Shown here: in pieces, positions 30,745-44,780 of the stretch | How the letters are laid out: each line of letters starts with the position of its first letter | Numbering within the stretch: the first letter of the stretch is position 1 | DNA from: Acidimicrobiales bacterium | GTDB taxonomy: Bacteria > Actinomycetota > Acidimicrobiia > Acidimicrobiales > Bog-793 | Assembly: GCA_035533595.1 (NCBI GenBank) | Contig: DATLTN010000052.1 | Location: forward strand, 33,555-97,554 | Direction: 5' to 3' | Length of the DNA stretch: 64,000 nucleotides | The notes under the pieces: model-generated | What the model was told of the DNA's origin: nothing | Seen by the model: the letters and a program-made list of their open reading frames with translations, nothing else | Databases searched by the model: none | Position numbers and translations under genes: made by a program

Positions 30745-32120
30745 GCGCCCCCCGCACGACAGAGATCGACCGCGACGAGCTCGCCGACCGGCTCGCGGCG
30801 CGCGACCCCTCGCTGTGGGGCGGCGGCGGCGCGCAGTTCGCGTGGCTCGACGCGCCCCGTGCCGTCGACCGCGAGCGCCGCGAGCTGCAGCGCTGGGCGG
30901 ACTCCCTCGACGAGGAGCGCGTCGTCGTCCTCGGGGTCGGCTCCGCGGCGCGCACCGCGCGTCTCCTCGCCGCCACGGCCCTTGCGCACGGTGGCCCCTC
31001 CGCCCGCTCGCTCGTCGTCTGCGACTCCACCGAGCCGACGGCGCTCGCCGCCCTCCCCCTCGAGGAGGCCTTCGTCGTCGTGATGGCGCGCACCGGGCGC
31101 CGTCGCGAAAGTCGGGCGCTGTTCGACTACGCGCGCAGCCGGCGGCGCGACGACAAGCTGATCGCGCTCGTGAGCGACGAGGGGAGCCCTCTCACCCGTG
31201 TCGCCGAGGAGCTACGGGTGCAGCGCTGCTTCTCCCCCCCACCCCTCCCCCACGCCTACGGCGCGCTCTCGCTCTACGGCGCGGTGCCGGCGGCGCTGCT
31301 CGGCTACGACCTCGAGGAGCTCGTCGGACGGGCGATGGAGGCCGACCGTCACGACGCGGTCTCCCTCGGTGTCGACCTCGCCGAAGGTGTCCTCGGCGGC
31401 GCCCCGCTCGCCGCGCTCACCGGCCCGGCGGCGGACGCACCGCTGCGCGACTACCTCGCCGGCCTGCTCGACGCGACCCTCCCGCACGGCGGTCTCGGCC
31501 CCGCCGCCCTGCCGCTCGGCGAGCAGCCCGTGCCGCTCTCCGCCCAGCCCTACCCCGTCGCTCTCGGTCAGCCCCACGAGGTCGGGGCGCACCTGTACCG
31601 ATGGCAGGTCGCGAGCGCGATCGCCGCCCAGCTCCTCGGCAGCGACCCCTACGCCGGGCCCGGCGACGAGGAGGTGGAGGGCACCGTGCATGCCCTCCTC
31701 GCCGATCTGCCGGTGCCGGACGCGCCCGGCGTCGAGCCCGGCTCGCTCGGCACCTTCCTCGGCGAGCACCTCACCGACGGGACGCTGCTGCGCCTCGAGA
31801 GCTACCTCCCTGAGGAGGCCGCGACGGAGCTCGCACCCGTCGTGCGCGCCCTCGGTGACCGCTTCCCCGGGGCCGGGGTGCGGGGGGCGAGCGGCCCGGC
31901 CTCGTCCTTCGCCGGGGCCCGCCTCACCCGCGAGGGGCCGCGGCAGCTCCTCGTGCAGCTGGTCGCGCGCGAGCAGCAGCTCGAGCTGACCGTCCCCCGC
32001 GAGCTCTACGGCTTCGGCGCGCTGACGCGCGCCCGTCTCCTCGCCGACGGCCGCTTCGCCGCCGCGGCGGGGCGCGAGACGCTGCGCATCGCCCTCGACG
32101 CGGTCGGTGAGCTCCTGTAG
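30741..32120 (+). CDS. Degenerate glucose-6-phosphate-isomerase-like protein
   Basis: A 459-residue protein related to phosphoglucose isomerase. Matching blocks are VVVLGVGSAARTARLL (isomerase GxGGSxLG), CFSPPPLPHAYGALSLYGAVPAALLGYDL (FSxLSxxGLxPAAL) and VGAHLYRWQVASAIAAQLLGSDPY (the family WExAtAxaGxxLGiNPFDqP). The sugar-phosphate loop, SKSGTT in active enzymes, reads MARTGRR at about residues 115-121, so phosphate binding is probably lost. No ATG/GTG/TTG occurs in frame for over 60 codons. A CTG at 30741 that overlaps the tal stop (CTGA) is the likely start. It sits where pgi or opcA is found in related tal-zwf clusters. Confidence 0.8.
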   Translation: MSAPRTTEIDRDELADRLAARDPSLWGGGGAQFAWLDAPRAVDRERRELQRWADSLDEERVVVLGVGSAARTARLLAATALAHGGPSARSLVVCDSTEPTALAALPLEEAFVVVMARTGRRRESRALFDYARSRRRDDKLIALVSDEGSPLTRVAEELRVQRCFSPPPLPHAYGALSLYGAVPAALLGYDLEELVGRAMEADRHDAVSLGVDLAEGVLGGAPLAALTGPAADAPLRDYLAGLLDATLPHGGLGPAALPLGEQPVPLSAQPYPVALGQPHEVGAHLYRWQVASAIAAQLLGSDPYAGPGDEEVEGTVHALLADLPVPDAPGVEPGSLGTFLGEHLTDGTLLRLESYLPEEAATELAPVVRALGDRFPGAGVRGASGPASSFAGARLTREGPRQLLVQLVAREQQLELTVPRELYGFGALTRARLLADGRFAAAAGRETLRIALDAVGELL

Positions 32121-32158
32121 CCGGCTGGGCTTGCCATGGCCGCGACGCTGCGCGCCGA

Positions 32159-32164
32159 TAGGGT
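32159..32164 (+). promoter_or_regulatory. Possible zwf -10 box TAGGGT
   Basis: TAGGGT lies 33 bp before the zwf ATG in the 77-bp gap after the isomerase-like gene. It matches the -10 candidate of mpa. A TTGCCA upstream is 22 bp away, too far for a standard -35, so this may be an internal promoter with a weak upstream element. Confidence 0.35.
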
Positions 32165-32197
32165 CTCGTCGGGGTCCGCCCGAGGAGGAACAAGACG

Positions 32198-33748
32198 ATG
32201 TCCACCGAAGCCGCGATGCTCCCCGACCCACCCGGGCACGGCGGCGAAGTCGTGGAGCTCGATGCCGGGCTCTCGCGTCGCGCCGACCCGCTCGCGCTCG
32301 TGATATTCGGCGCCTCCGGTGACCTCGCGCACCGCAAGATCCTCCCCGCCCTCGGCGCGCTCGCCGCCCGCGGCACGCTGCCGGCCGAGTTCTCGGTGGT
32401 CGGCGTGGCGCGCACCGAGCTCAGCGACGAGGAGTTCCGCAAGCTCTGCGAGGAGGCTGCGCCCCCCCACGAGGCGGAGCGGTGGAAGAAGGTCCTCCCC
32501 AACTTCCGCTACGTGAGCGGCGACTACGGCGACCCCGCGACCTTCAGCCGCCTGCGCGCCGTGCTCGAGGAGCTCGACCATCAGGCCGGCACCTCCGGCA
32601 ACCGGGTCTACTACCTGGCGACCATCCCGGCGCTGTTCTTGACGGTCGCGCAGGGGCTCGCCAAGGAGGAGCTGAACCGCCCGGCCGAGGGGGGCACCTT
32701 CGCCCGCCTCGTCGTCGAGAAGCCTTTCGGCTCGGACCTCGCCTCCGCCCACGAGCTCGACGCCGCGCTGCACGGCTGCTTCGCCGAGGAGCAGATCTTC
32801 CGCATAGACCACTACATGGGCAAGGAGACGGTGCTGAACGTCCTCGCCCTGCGCTTCGCGAACTCGATCTTCGAGCCGATCTGGAACCGCCGCTACGTCG
32901 ACCACGTGCAGGTCACGGTGGGTGAGAGCCTCGGGGTCGAGCATCGCGGCAACTTCTACGAGCACGCGGGGGCGCTACGCGACATCGTGCAGAACCACGT
33001 GATGCAGGTCCTCGCGCTCACCTTGATGGAGCCGCCCCCGACGATGGACGCCACCGCGATCCGCGACGAGAAGGTGAAGCTGCTGCGCTCGGTGGTGATC
33101 CCCTCTGTCGAGGAGGAGGTGAACAACGTCGTGCGTGGACAGTACGTGCGCGGCGCGATCGACGGGGAGGAGGTGCCCGGCTACCGCGAGGAGGAGGGCG
33201 TCGACCCCGCCAGCCAGACCGAGACCTTCGTCGCGATGTCGCTGAACGTCGACAACTGGCGCTGGGCCGGCGTGCCGATCTTCGTGCGTACGGGCAAGCG
33301 GCTGAAGAAGCGGGCGACGGAGGTGTCGATGGTCTTCGACCGCCCTCCGCACCTCGCCTTCGCCGGCCGCCTCGCCCGCGACCTGCGCCCCGACGCGCTC
33401 ACGCTGCGGATTCAGCCCGACGAGGGGATCAGCCTCTCGTTCGGTGCCAAGGTGCCCGGCCCGGCCTTCCGGGTGCGCAGCGTGTCGATGGAGTTCAACT
33501 ACTCCGAGACCTTCCCGGGCGAGAACGCCGACGCCTACGAGCGCCTCCTCCTCGACGCGATGCTCGGCGACCCGATGCTGTTCATCCGCACCGACGAGGT
33601 CGACCAGGCGTGGGCGATCGTCTCGCCGATCCAGGCCTCCTTCGCCGACGCCGAGCCGCCCCTCGCCCGCTACGTGGCGGGCAGCTGGGGGCCGGTCGAG
33701 GCCGAGCGGCTCATCGAGGCGAGAGGTCACCAATGGCGGAATCCGTGA
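32198..33748 (+). CDS. zwf: Glucose-6-phosphate dehydrogenase
   Basis: Oxidises glucose 6-phosphate to 6-phosphoglucono-lactone with reduction of NADP. The 516-residue protein has the nucleotide-binding VIFGASGDLAHRK, the VEKPFGSD loop, the active-site RIDHYMGKETV (His and Lys) and the downstream FYEHAGALRDIVQNHVMQ. The closing region has LFIRTDEVDQAWAIVSPI, typical of the family. AGGAGG precedes ATG 32198 by about 10 nt. Its usual actinobacterial partner OpcA is not encoded between it and pgl. Confidence 0.97.
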   Translation: MSTEAAMLPDPPGHGGEVVELDAGLSRRADPLALVIFGASGDLAHRKILPALGALAARGTLPAEFSVVGVARTELSDEEFRKLCEEAAPPHEAERWKKVLPNFRYVSGDYGDPATFSRLRAVLEELDHQAGTSGNRVYYLATIPALFLTVAQGLAKEELNRPAEGGTFARLVVEKPFGSDLASAHELDAALHGCFAEEQIFRIDHYMGKETVLNVLALRFANSIFEPIWNRRYVDHVQVTVGESLGVEHRGNFYEHAGALRDIVQNHVMQVLALTLMEPPPTMDATAIRDEKVKLLRSVVIPSVEEEVNNVVRGQYVRGAIDGEEVPGYREEEGVDPASQTETFVAMSLNVDNWRWAGVPIFVRTGKRLKKRATEVSMVFDRPPHLAFAGRLARDLRPDALTLRIQPDEGISLSFGAKVPGPAFRVRSVSMEFNYSETFPGENADAYERLLLDAMLGDPMLFIRTDEVDQAWAIVSPIQASFADAEPPLARYVAGSWGPVEAERLIEARGHQWRNP

Positions 33749-33780
33749 GCGCCCCGACGCCCGGCCGGGTGCGCCGGTGA
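33733..33780 (+). CDS. Putative 15-codon coupling ORF between zwf and pgl
   Basis: An ATG inside the last codons of zwf, with GAGAGGT about 4 nt before it, opens a 15-codon frame (MAESVSAPTPGRVRR). It stops exactly over the pgl start as GTGA. Read as a gene it would couple zwf to pgl translation. Alternatively, a single-base sequencing or real frameshift separates a natural pgl N-terminus (MAESV...GRVRR) from its body. It is too short to judge by composition. Confidence 0.35.
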   Translation: MAESVSAPTPGRVRR

Positions 33781-34457
33781 TCGGCGAGGTGCGGGTCGTC
33801 GACGACGTCCCGGGCGTCTTCGCGGAGGTGGTCGCGATCGAGATCGACCGGGTGCTCGGCGCCGCGGACGCGCCGGCGGCCTTCCGCATCGGCTGCTCCG
33901 GCTCCTCCTCGGCGGCGCGCGCCTTCGCTCGCCTGGCGGAGAACGACACCGTCCCCTGGGGGCGGCTCGCCTGCTACTTCGTCGACGAGCGCTGCGTCGC
34001 TCCGGACTCGCCCGAGGCGAACCAGCAGACGCTGCGCGAGGCGCTCGCGCCGCGCCTCTCAGGGCTGGCGCGCTTCGCGGTGATGGACTGCTCGCTCGGC
34101 GCCGCGGCCTACGAGGAGATCCTCCGCAACGAGGGCACCTACCACCTCGCGCAGCTCGGGATGGGCCCCGACGGCCACACTGCCTCGCTGTTCCCCCACT
34201 CCCCGGGGCTCGCCGCCCCCGCCGACCGGCTGGTGGTCGACAACGTCGACCCCTCCGGCCGCAACGTCCACCCCCGCCTCAGCCTCACCTTCGCCGCCCT
34301 CGCGGCGATCCCGCGCCTTGTGATGACGGTGACCGGCGCCGACAAAGCCGACGCGCTCGCGAAGGTCGACGCCGGAGAGGACCTGCCGGCGGCGCGCGTC
34401 GACTCCTCCTCGGTGCTCTGGCTCTGCGACGAGGCGGCCGCGGCCGGGCTCTCTTGA
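33777..34457 (+). CDS. pgl: 6-phosphogluconolactonase
   Basis: Hydrolyses the G6PDH product to 6-phosphogluconate. The 226-residue length is slightly short for the DevB/SOL type. Family motifs are GCSGSSSAARAFARL (sugar-phosphate-binding loop), CYFVDERCVAPDSPEANQQTL and the strongly conserved LGMGPDGHTASLFPHSPG. The GTG at 33777 begins just before a conserved VVDDVPGVFAEVVA segment, and its GTGA meets the stop of the 15-codon ORF. The stop overlaps the next gene (TTGA). It acts immediately after zwf in the pathway. Confidence 0.93.
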   Translation: MIGEVRVVDDVPGVFAEVVAIEIDRVLGAADAPAAFRIGCSGSSSAARAFARLAENDTVPWGRLACYFVDERCVAPDSPEANQQTLREALAPRLSGLARFAVMDCSLGAAAYEEILRNEGTYHLAQLGMGPDGHTASLFPHSPGLAAPADRLVVDNVDPSGRNVHPRLSLTFAALAAIPRLVMTVTGADKADALAKVDAGEDLPAARVDSSSVLWLCDEAAAAGLS

Positions 34458-35566
34458 CCGAGCCCTCTGGCGCGTCGGGTACGCCGCCCGCCGCGCCGGG
34501 CGGGGCGCCGACGGTGCTCGAGCTCGCCGATGCCCTCATCGCGACGAGCGGCGTGCGGCGCAACCGCGACCTGCTCCGCGAGATCGTCGCCGCCACCCTC
34601 GGCCTCGCCCGCGAGGAAGCGAGCCGCCTCGACCTGAAGATCGCCCGCGCCGCGCTCTCCGAGATGGCCAACGCCTTCCGGATCTTCGCCCCCTTCCGCG
34701 AGGTGCCGAAGGTGACGATCTTCGGCTCCGCCCGCACCGCCCCCTCCGACGGCCTCTACACGCTCACCCGCGAGCTCGCCCGCCGCCTCGCCGAGAAGGG
34801 GTGCATGGTGGTCACCGGCGCGGGGCCGGGGATCATGGCCGCCGGCAACGAGGGTGCGGGGCGGGCGATGACGATCGGCGTGAACATCCGGCTCCCATTC
34901 GAGACCGAGGCGAACTCCTGGATCGACGTCGGAGACAAGCTCGTCGAGATGAAGTACTTCTTCACCCGCAAGCTGATGCTGATGAAGGAGTCCGCCGGCT
35001 TCCTCGTCCTGCCGGGTGGCTTCGGCACCCTCGACGAGGCCTTCGAGCTGCTCACCCTGCTGCAGACGGGCAAGGCCGAGCCGGCGCCGATCGTGCTTGT
35101 CGACACGCCGAACGGCCGCTACTGGAGTGCATGGGAGGAGTTCGTCTCCGGCGTGGTCTACGCGCGGGGCCTGGCCGACGCCGCCGACGCCTCGCTCTAC
35201 CGGATCACCGACGACGTCGACGACGCGATCGAGGAGCTTCTCGGCTTCTACCGCAACTACCACTCCCGTCGCTTCGTCGGCGAGACGATGGTGCTGCGCC
35301 TGCACCACGCGCCGAGCGCGGTGCAGCTCGCCGAGCTCACCGAGCGCTTCGCCGACCTCTGCGGGACCCGCGGCATCTACGCCACCGACCCCCTCCCCCC
35401 CGAGCGCGCCGATCACGACCACCTCGAGCTGGCGCGCATCGCGCTCGAGTTCGACCGCTCGCGCCACTCCCGGCTGCGCCAGCTGATCGACGCGCTGAAC
35501 GCCCTCGCGCCGTTGCACGCCGACGAGCTCGGCTCGCTGCCGCCCTCGCCCACCGACGAGGCCTGA
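34454..35566 (+). CDS. LOG-family (lysine-decarboxylase-like) nucleotide hydrolase
   Basis: A 370-residue Rossmann-fold protein of the LOG/TIGR00730 superfamily. The central domain has VTIFGSARTAPSDGLY, VVTGAGPGIMAAGNEGAG and the signature PGGFGTLDEAFELLTLLQTGK. The Glu and Arg around this motif form the nucleotide-binding and catalytic site. Known members cleave ribose 5-phosphate from cytokinin nucleotides or other nucleotide monophosphates. An N-terminal helix region (about 100 residues) and a C-terminal helical extension make it longer than plain LOG proteins. TTG start overlaps the pgl stop, putting a possible ribose-phosphate-releasing enzyme in the pentose phosphate operon. Confidence 0.85.
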   Translation: MTEPSGASGTPPAAPGGAPTVLELADALIATSGVRRNRDLLREIVAATLGLAREEASRLDLKIARAALSEMANAFRIFAPFREVPKVTIFGSARTAPSDGLYTLTRELARRLAEKGCMVVTGAGPGIMAAGNEGAGRAMTIGVNIRLPFETEANSWIDVGDKLVEMKYFFTRKLMLMKESAGFLVLPGGFGTLDEAFELLTLLQTGKAEPAPIVLVDTPNGRYWSAWEEFVSGVVYARGLADAADASLYRITDDVDDAIEELLGFYRNYHSRRFVGETMVLRLHHAPSAVQLAELTERFADLCGTRGIYATDPLPPERADHDHLELARIALEFDRSRHSRLRQLIDALNALAPLHADELGSLPPSPTDEA

Positions 35567-35575
35567 GGCCTCGGC

Positions 35576-35770
35576 TCACTCCTCGCTGAGCAGGGCGCGT
35601 GCCCTCACGAGGGCGTTGCGCACCCTCGTGAGGCGCCGTTCGAGCGCAGGCCGTTCCCGCTGGCCGTCGTCGACCGCCTCGGCGAGCTCGTCGTAGATCA
35701 GGTCGTCGAGGCGCGACACCAGCCCCTCGAGGGCGGCGCGCAGCTCGTCGAGGGTCTCCTCGCTCGCCAC
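35576..35770 (-). CDS. Small helical protein downstream of gltD
   Basis: A 64-residue, charged, all-helical protein (EETLDELRAALEGLVSRLDDLIYDELAEAVDDG, then RPALERRLTRVRNALVRARALL), probably a short coiled-coil hairpin. No family is recognised. GTG 35770 is one base after the gltD stop. It faces the LOG gene with 9 bp between the stops. Its regular heptad-like leucines support it as a real gene. Confidence 0.6.
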   Translation of the reverse strand: MASEETLDELRAALEGLVSRLDDLIYDELAEAVDDGQRERPALERRLTRVRNALVRARALLSEE

Positions 35771-35771
35771 C

Positions 35772-37266
35772 TCAGATGAGGGCGACGGCCCCGGGACGGA
35801 GCGGCGCCGGGAGGTCGCTCGCGCCGGTCAGGTAGGCGTCGAGCGCGGCCGCGGCGGAGCGCCCCTCGGCGATCGCCCAGACGATCAGGCTCTGCCCGCG
35901 CTGGCAGTCCCCGCAGGCGAAGACCCCCTCGACGCTCGTCATGAAGCGGCCGTCGACGGCGATGTTGCCGCGCGCGTTGAGCTCGCAGCCGAGCTCGCCG
36001 ACGACCCCCTGCTGCTCGGGGCCGAGGAAGCCGAGCGCGAGGAGCACGAGGTCGGCCTCTAGGAGACGCTCGCTGCCGGGCAGCGGGTCGAAGCCGGGGC
36101 CGTCCGCGGCGCGGGTCACCTGGCTCACCGAGAGGCCGCGCACCGCGCTCGCGCCGTCGCCCTCGAGCGAGGAGGTGGCGAGGGAGTAGAGGCGCTCCCC
36201 GCCCTCCTCGTGGGCGGCGGCGCTGCGAAGGATCACCGGCCAGGTCGGCCACGGGTTGCCCGCGGCGCGGCTCGCCGGGGGCTCGGGGAGGATCTCGATT
36301 TGGGTGACCCCGGCCGCCCCCTGGCGGTGCACGGTGCCGAGGCAGTCGGCGCCGGTGTCGCCGCCCCCGATGATCACCACCTGCTTTCCCGCGGCGGTGA
36401 TCGGCGGTTCGGCGAGCACCCCCTCGCAGACGAGGTTCGCGCCCTTCAGGTAGTCCATCGCGAAGTGCACACCGGAGAGCTCGCGGCCGGGGACTTCGAG
36501 GTCGCGGGGCCGCGTCGAGCCGACGGCGAGGAGGATCGCGTCGAACTCGGCGGTGAGGGTCGCGGCGTCGACGACGGTGAGGCCCTCGGCCGCGGCGGCT
36601 CCGGGGACCTCGGTCGCGCCGGCGGCGCCGACCACGGTGCGCAGGCGAAAGCGCGTCCCCTCCGCCTCCATCTGCGCGATCCGCTGGTCGATGACGTGCT
36701 TCTCGAGCTTGAACTCCGGGACCCCGTAGCGGACGAGGCCGCCCGGCTGCTCGGCGCGCTCGAAGACGACGACCTCGTGGCCGGCGCGGGTGAGCTGCTG
36801 CGCGGCGGCGAGCCCCGAGGGGCCGGAGCCGACGACGGCGACCCGCTTGCCGGTCTGCGTCGTCGGTGGCTGTGGGGCGAGGCCGCGCGCCTGGCTCCAG
36901 CTGGCGATCTCCACCTCGACCTGCTTGATCGAGACGGGCTCCTCGGAGATGCCGAGGACGCAGGACCCCTCGCAAGGGGCCGGGCAGAGGCGGCCGGTGA
37001 ACTCAGGAAAGTTGTTCGTCGCGTGCAGGCGGTCGCTCGCCTCGGGCATCTCGTCGCGCCAGACGAGGTCATTCCACTCGGGGATGAGGTTCCCGAGCGG
37101 GCAGCCCTCGTGGCAGAAGGGGATGCCGCAGTCCATGCAGCGCGCCGCCTGGTCCTTCAGCTGGCCGTCGCCGAAGGGGAGGTAGACCTCGCGCCAGTCC
37201 TGCAGCCGCTCGGCGACCGGGCGGCGCTTCGGCCCCTCGCGCTCGAGGCGGAGGAAGCCCCGGGGA

Positions 37267-37274
<8 letters not shown>
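35772..37274 (-). CDS. gltD: Glutamate synthase small subunit
   Basis: FAD-dependent subunit that passes NADPH electrons to GltB. The 500-residue protein has the N-terminal cysteine cluster region [24 protein letters not shown] and [18 protein letters not shown] for Fe-S centres. FAD-binding [22 protein letters not shown]-binding [15 protein letters not shown] and the closing [18 protein letters not shown] follow. It overlaps gltB by 8 bp (gltB ends at 37267). NADPH from the pentose phosphate genes next door would be its natural fuel. Confidence 0.97.
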
Positions 37275-41823
<4,549 letters not shown>

Positions 41824-42347
41824 GCGTCCCTCATCTGTCGGAAGCCTCCTTCTGGAGACCCCTCACCCGTACTGACCGGGACGCCGTCGGCCCGAAGTGA
41901 ACGCACCAAATTTAACACAGCCGTGACACGGACCCGCCTCGGAGCATCACCGAGCCATCGCCACGGTGCCTCACCGCTGGAACAGGCCGGTGAGGCCGAG
42001 TTCGAAGAATCGGTGGAAGATAAGGATTCCATCAAGATTTCGTCAAGTTCGCTCTGTTTCCCATATGCCGCCGACCCCCTCCATCGATTTTCCGCCCCTT
42101 CGACCGCCCCCTTGCCCGCAGCTTTAGCCTGTTCAGTGACCCTGTCGCCACGTCGCGTGGTCATGTTCCCACTCAAGGCGGTCATGCGCGGCAAACACCT
42201 CCATCTTGAGCATTCGATACCTCGAACTTCCGTGGCATTTTGCCGTTTCATAGAGCGATTAGAGTTCCATGGGCAGGACGGCTATTTCGTGGAGAGAGAT
42301 CGGTTGCTTGCCTGGGACGCCAGGTGAGTGGAGCTAGGGCAGACCCG
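41824..42347. promoter_or_regulatory. Lower-GC divergent region between gltB and collagen-like gene
   Basis: About 520 bp with clearly more A+T than its surroundings. Near gltB: the 11-bp inverted repeat CCGTG-A-CACGG (41921-41931) and minus-strand TAAATT (41909-41914) as a possible gltB -10. Near the collagen-like gene: TAGAGT at 42260-42265, a CCTGG-GACG-CCAGG hairpin (42311-42324) just before the ribosome-binding region, and CCACG-TCG-CGTGG at 42148-42160. Open frames of about 130-140 codons on both strands (41820-42251, 41923-42327) show no domain or ribosome site and are not called genes. No riboswitch family was recognised. Confidence 0.45.
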
Positions 42348-44759
42348 TTGGCTAGCAAGAAGCAGACTGCGAAGGGTGGGCGGTACACCCCCAAGCAGCG
42401 GTCTCGCGCGGCCATTGCCCTCGGCGCCGTCTTGCTCAGCACCGGCTCGACGCTCCCCCTCCTCACCTCGGAGCAGGCTGCGTTCGCGGCGAGCTCCAAT
42501 CAGGGGCCCCTCTCCCCCTACGGTCTAGTAACCAACCGATCTGGCCAGCTCTCGAACAGTGCCGCGATCCATACCGGCAGCCCCAACGGCAACGGCACAC
42601 CGAGTTCCCCGAACGGGCCCACGGGCGTGGCGGGCTCGACTCCCGTCGACACGATCACGAGCAACGTGGCGTCTGCTCTCGCCCGTCAGGCAGCGGCTCC
42701 GAAGATCCCTCCGGCAATTCCCTCGACGACGACCACGCTCCCAGCGACATCCAACCATCCGACGGGCAACGGAACCAACCCCGCATCGGGGTTCATCACG
42801 ATCAATGGAAACGAGAACGCGGCAGCTCTGAACGGTGCCACAGGGTCCGCTGGCGCAAATGGCCAGAACGGCGCCACGGGTCCGCAGGGACCCGCTGGAC
42901 CCCCCGGCGCCCCCGGCCCGCAAGGCGCACAAGGTGCCGCGGGAGCAGCCGGCCCTCCAGGTCCCGCGGGAACTCAGGGTCCGCAAGGTGCTCAGGGCCC
43001 GCAAGGCGTTCCCGGCTCGGCGGGGTCGCGTGGCGCCGTCGGGCCCGCCGGTGCAGTGGGAGCCGCGGGCGCCCAGGGAATCGCAGGTGCCCAGGGAGTA
43101 GCCGGAACACAGGGACCGGCTGGCGCCAATGGCTCTCAGGGGGCGCCCGGGTCAACGGGACCGACCGGACTAACTGGTGCGACCGGTGCTGCGGGCACCA
43201 ACGGGGCCACGGGCGTACAGGGTCCCATCGGAGCGACAGGCGCGGCGGGACCGACTGGTACCCAGGGACCGACTGGTACCCAGGGACCGACGGGGCTCAC
43301 CGGAGCGACTGGTGCTGCCGGGTCCAACGGTGCCACCGGCGCTGCCGGCGCCAACGGAGCAACCGGTGCGACCGGCGCCAATGGGGCCACCGGGGCTGCC
43401 GGAAACAGCGGTGCCACCGGCGCGCAGGGTCTCACCGGCGCGACGGGCGTGGCGGGACCGACTGGCACCCAGGGACCGACGGGGCTCACCGGCGCGACTG
43501 GTGCTGCCGGCACCAACGGTGCGACGGGTGCTGCCGGCATCAACGGCGCCTCCGGCGCCTCCGGTGTGGCCGGCGCCAATGGGGCCACCGGGGCTGCGGG
43601 AAACAGCGGTGCCACCGGCGCGCAGGGTCTCACCGGCGCGACAGGCGTGGCGGGACCGACTGGTGCCCAGGGACCGACGGGTGCCCAGGGACCGACGGGG
43701 CTCACCGGCGCCACCGGGGCTGCCGGATCCAACGGTGCGACCGGTGCTGCCGGATCCAATGGCGCCACCGGCACAGCCGGCACCAATGGGGCAACCGGTG
43801 CTGCCGGCGCCACCGGCGCGACGGGCGTGGCGGGACCGACTGGTGTCCAGGGACCGACGGGGCTCACCGGCGCGACTGGTGCTGCCGGCACCAACGGTGC
43901 GACGGGTGCTGCCGGCACCAACGGTGCGACGGGTGCTGCCGGCACCAACGGGGCCACCGGCGCGCAGGGTCTCACCGGCGCGACCGGCGTGGCGGGACCG
44001 ACTGGTGCCCAGGGACCGACGGGTCTCACCGGTGCGACGGGTGCTGCCGGCGCCAACGGTGCGACGGGTGCTGCCGGCACCAACGGGGCCACCGGCGCGC
44101 AGGGTCTCACCGGCGCGACCGGCGCGGCGGGACCGACGGGTGCCCAGGGACCCACCGGAGTCAGCGGCGCTACGGGAACTGCCGGCGGCAACGGATCGAG
44201 CGGCGCTGCTGGCGCGACCGGGAGCAACGGTGCGCCGGGAGCGACCGGCCTGCAGGGCCCGACGGGCGTGCAGGGACCGACGGGGCTCACCGGGGCGACT
44301 GGTGCTGTCGGCGCGACAGGTGCGGGCCCGACCGGCGTGCAGGGACCGACGGGCCTGACCGGGGCGACCGGTGCTGCAGGCGCGACGGGTGGCGGGGCTA
44401 CCGGGGTCATGGGGCCCACTGGCGCATCTGGCGCTACAGGACCGTCGGGAAGTCAAGGCACAGCCGGTCCGACGGGTCTGATCTCAGCGTACGGAACAAC
44501 GGGTGCAAGCGGGCTGACCCTCGAGACCGACCCGCACATGTACTACGGCACGATCACGACTGCTGCCACCAGTACCGTGATTACGTTTGATGCAGGGAGC
44601 GGCTTCACCTCCACTACCTCCTATGCCTGCGCCGGGACTGACCAGACCAAGGGGCCGGCCCCCGCGGCGGTGAAGATCGTCAACACCAGCACTACGTCGA
44701 TCACGGTCACGGTGGCGTCCAGTGGTGACAAGGTCTCCTGGATCTGCGTCGGTACTTGA
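42348..44759 (+). CDS. Secreted collagen-like protein
   Basis: An 803-residue protein with a Sec signal peptide (basic start, hydrophobic core [20 protein letters not shown], cleavage near AFA-A at residue 47). A Ser/Thr/Asn/Pro-rich linker follows (to about 162), then a Gly-X-Y domain (163-712) dominated by [12 protein letters not shown] and GAQ triplets. The C-terminal domain is about 90 residues with two Cys (YACAGTD, WICVGT), perhaps a trimerisation head. TTG 42348 has AGGG 8 nt upstream; GTG 42324 is an alternative. Bacterial collagen-like proteins form rod-like surface trimers for adhesion or biofilm; that role is inferred. It faces a membrane TPR gene. Confidence 0.85.
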   Translation: MASKKQTAKGGRYTPKQRSRAAIALGAVLLSTGSTLPLLTSEQAAFAASSNQGPLSPYGLVTNRSGQLSNSAAIHTGSPNGNGTPSSPNGPTGVAGSTPVDTITSNVASALARQAAAPKIPPAIPSTTTTLPATSNHPTGNGTNPASGFITINGNENAAALNGATGSAGANGQNGATGPQGPAGPPGAPGPQGAQGAAGAAGPPGPAGTQGPQGAQGPQGVPGSAGSRGAVGPAGAVGAAGAQGIAGAQGVAGTQGPAGANGSQGAPGSTGPTGLTGATGAAGTNGATGVQGPIGATGAAGPTGTQGPTGTQGPTGLTGATGAAGSNGATGAAGANGATGATGANGATGAAGNSGATGAQGLTGATGVAGPTGTQGPTGLTGATGAAGTNGATGAAGINGASGASGVAGANGATGAAGNSGATGAQGLTGATGVAGPTGAQGPTGAQGPTGLTGATGAAGSNGATGAAGSNGATGTAGTNGATGAAGATGATGVAGPTGVQGPTGLTGATGAAGTNGATGAAGTNGATGAAGTNGATGAQGLTGATGVAGPTGAQGPTGLTGATGAAGANGATGAAGTNGATGAQGLTGATGAAGPTGAQGPTGVSGATGTAGGNGSSGAAGATGSNGAPGATGLQGPTGVQGPTGLTGATGAVGATGAGPTGVQGPTGLTGATGAAGATGGGATGVMGPTGASGATGPSGSQGTAGPTGLISAYGTTGASGLTLETDPHMYYGTITTAATSTVITFDAGSGFTSTTSYACAGTDQTKGPAPAAVKIVNTSTTSITVTVASSGDKVSWICVGT
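42834..44483 (+). repeat. Gly-X-Y collagen-like repeat domain
   Basis: 550 residues: 182 full Gly-X-Y triplets plus two 2-residue interruptions (GA and GG) near the C-terminal end. Longer modules recur almost identically at DNA level: the stretch encoding [19 protein letters not shown] appears around 43410, 43610, 43950 and 44085. The tract is therefore built of copied blocks and is likely to vary in length between strains. Hydroxyproline is absent in bacteria; Thr and Ala in Y positions probably stabilise the helix. Confidence 0.9.
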
Positions 44760-44780
44760 CGGCCTTGTCGGACCCGGAAG

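Noticed and set aside
42834..44483. CRISPR or DNA-level tandem array
   Set aside because: The periodicity is 9 bp, in frame, and encodes Gly-X-Y; there are no spacers or cas genes.
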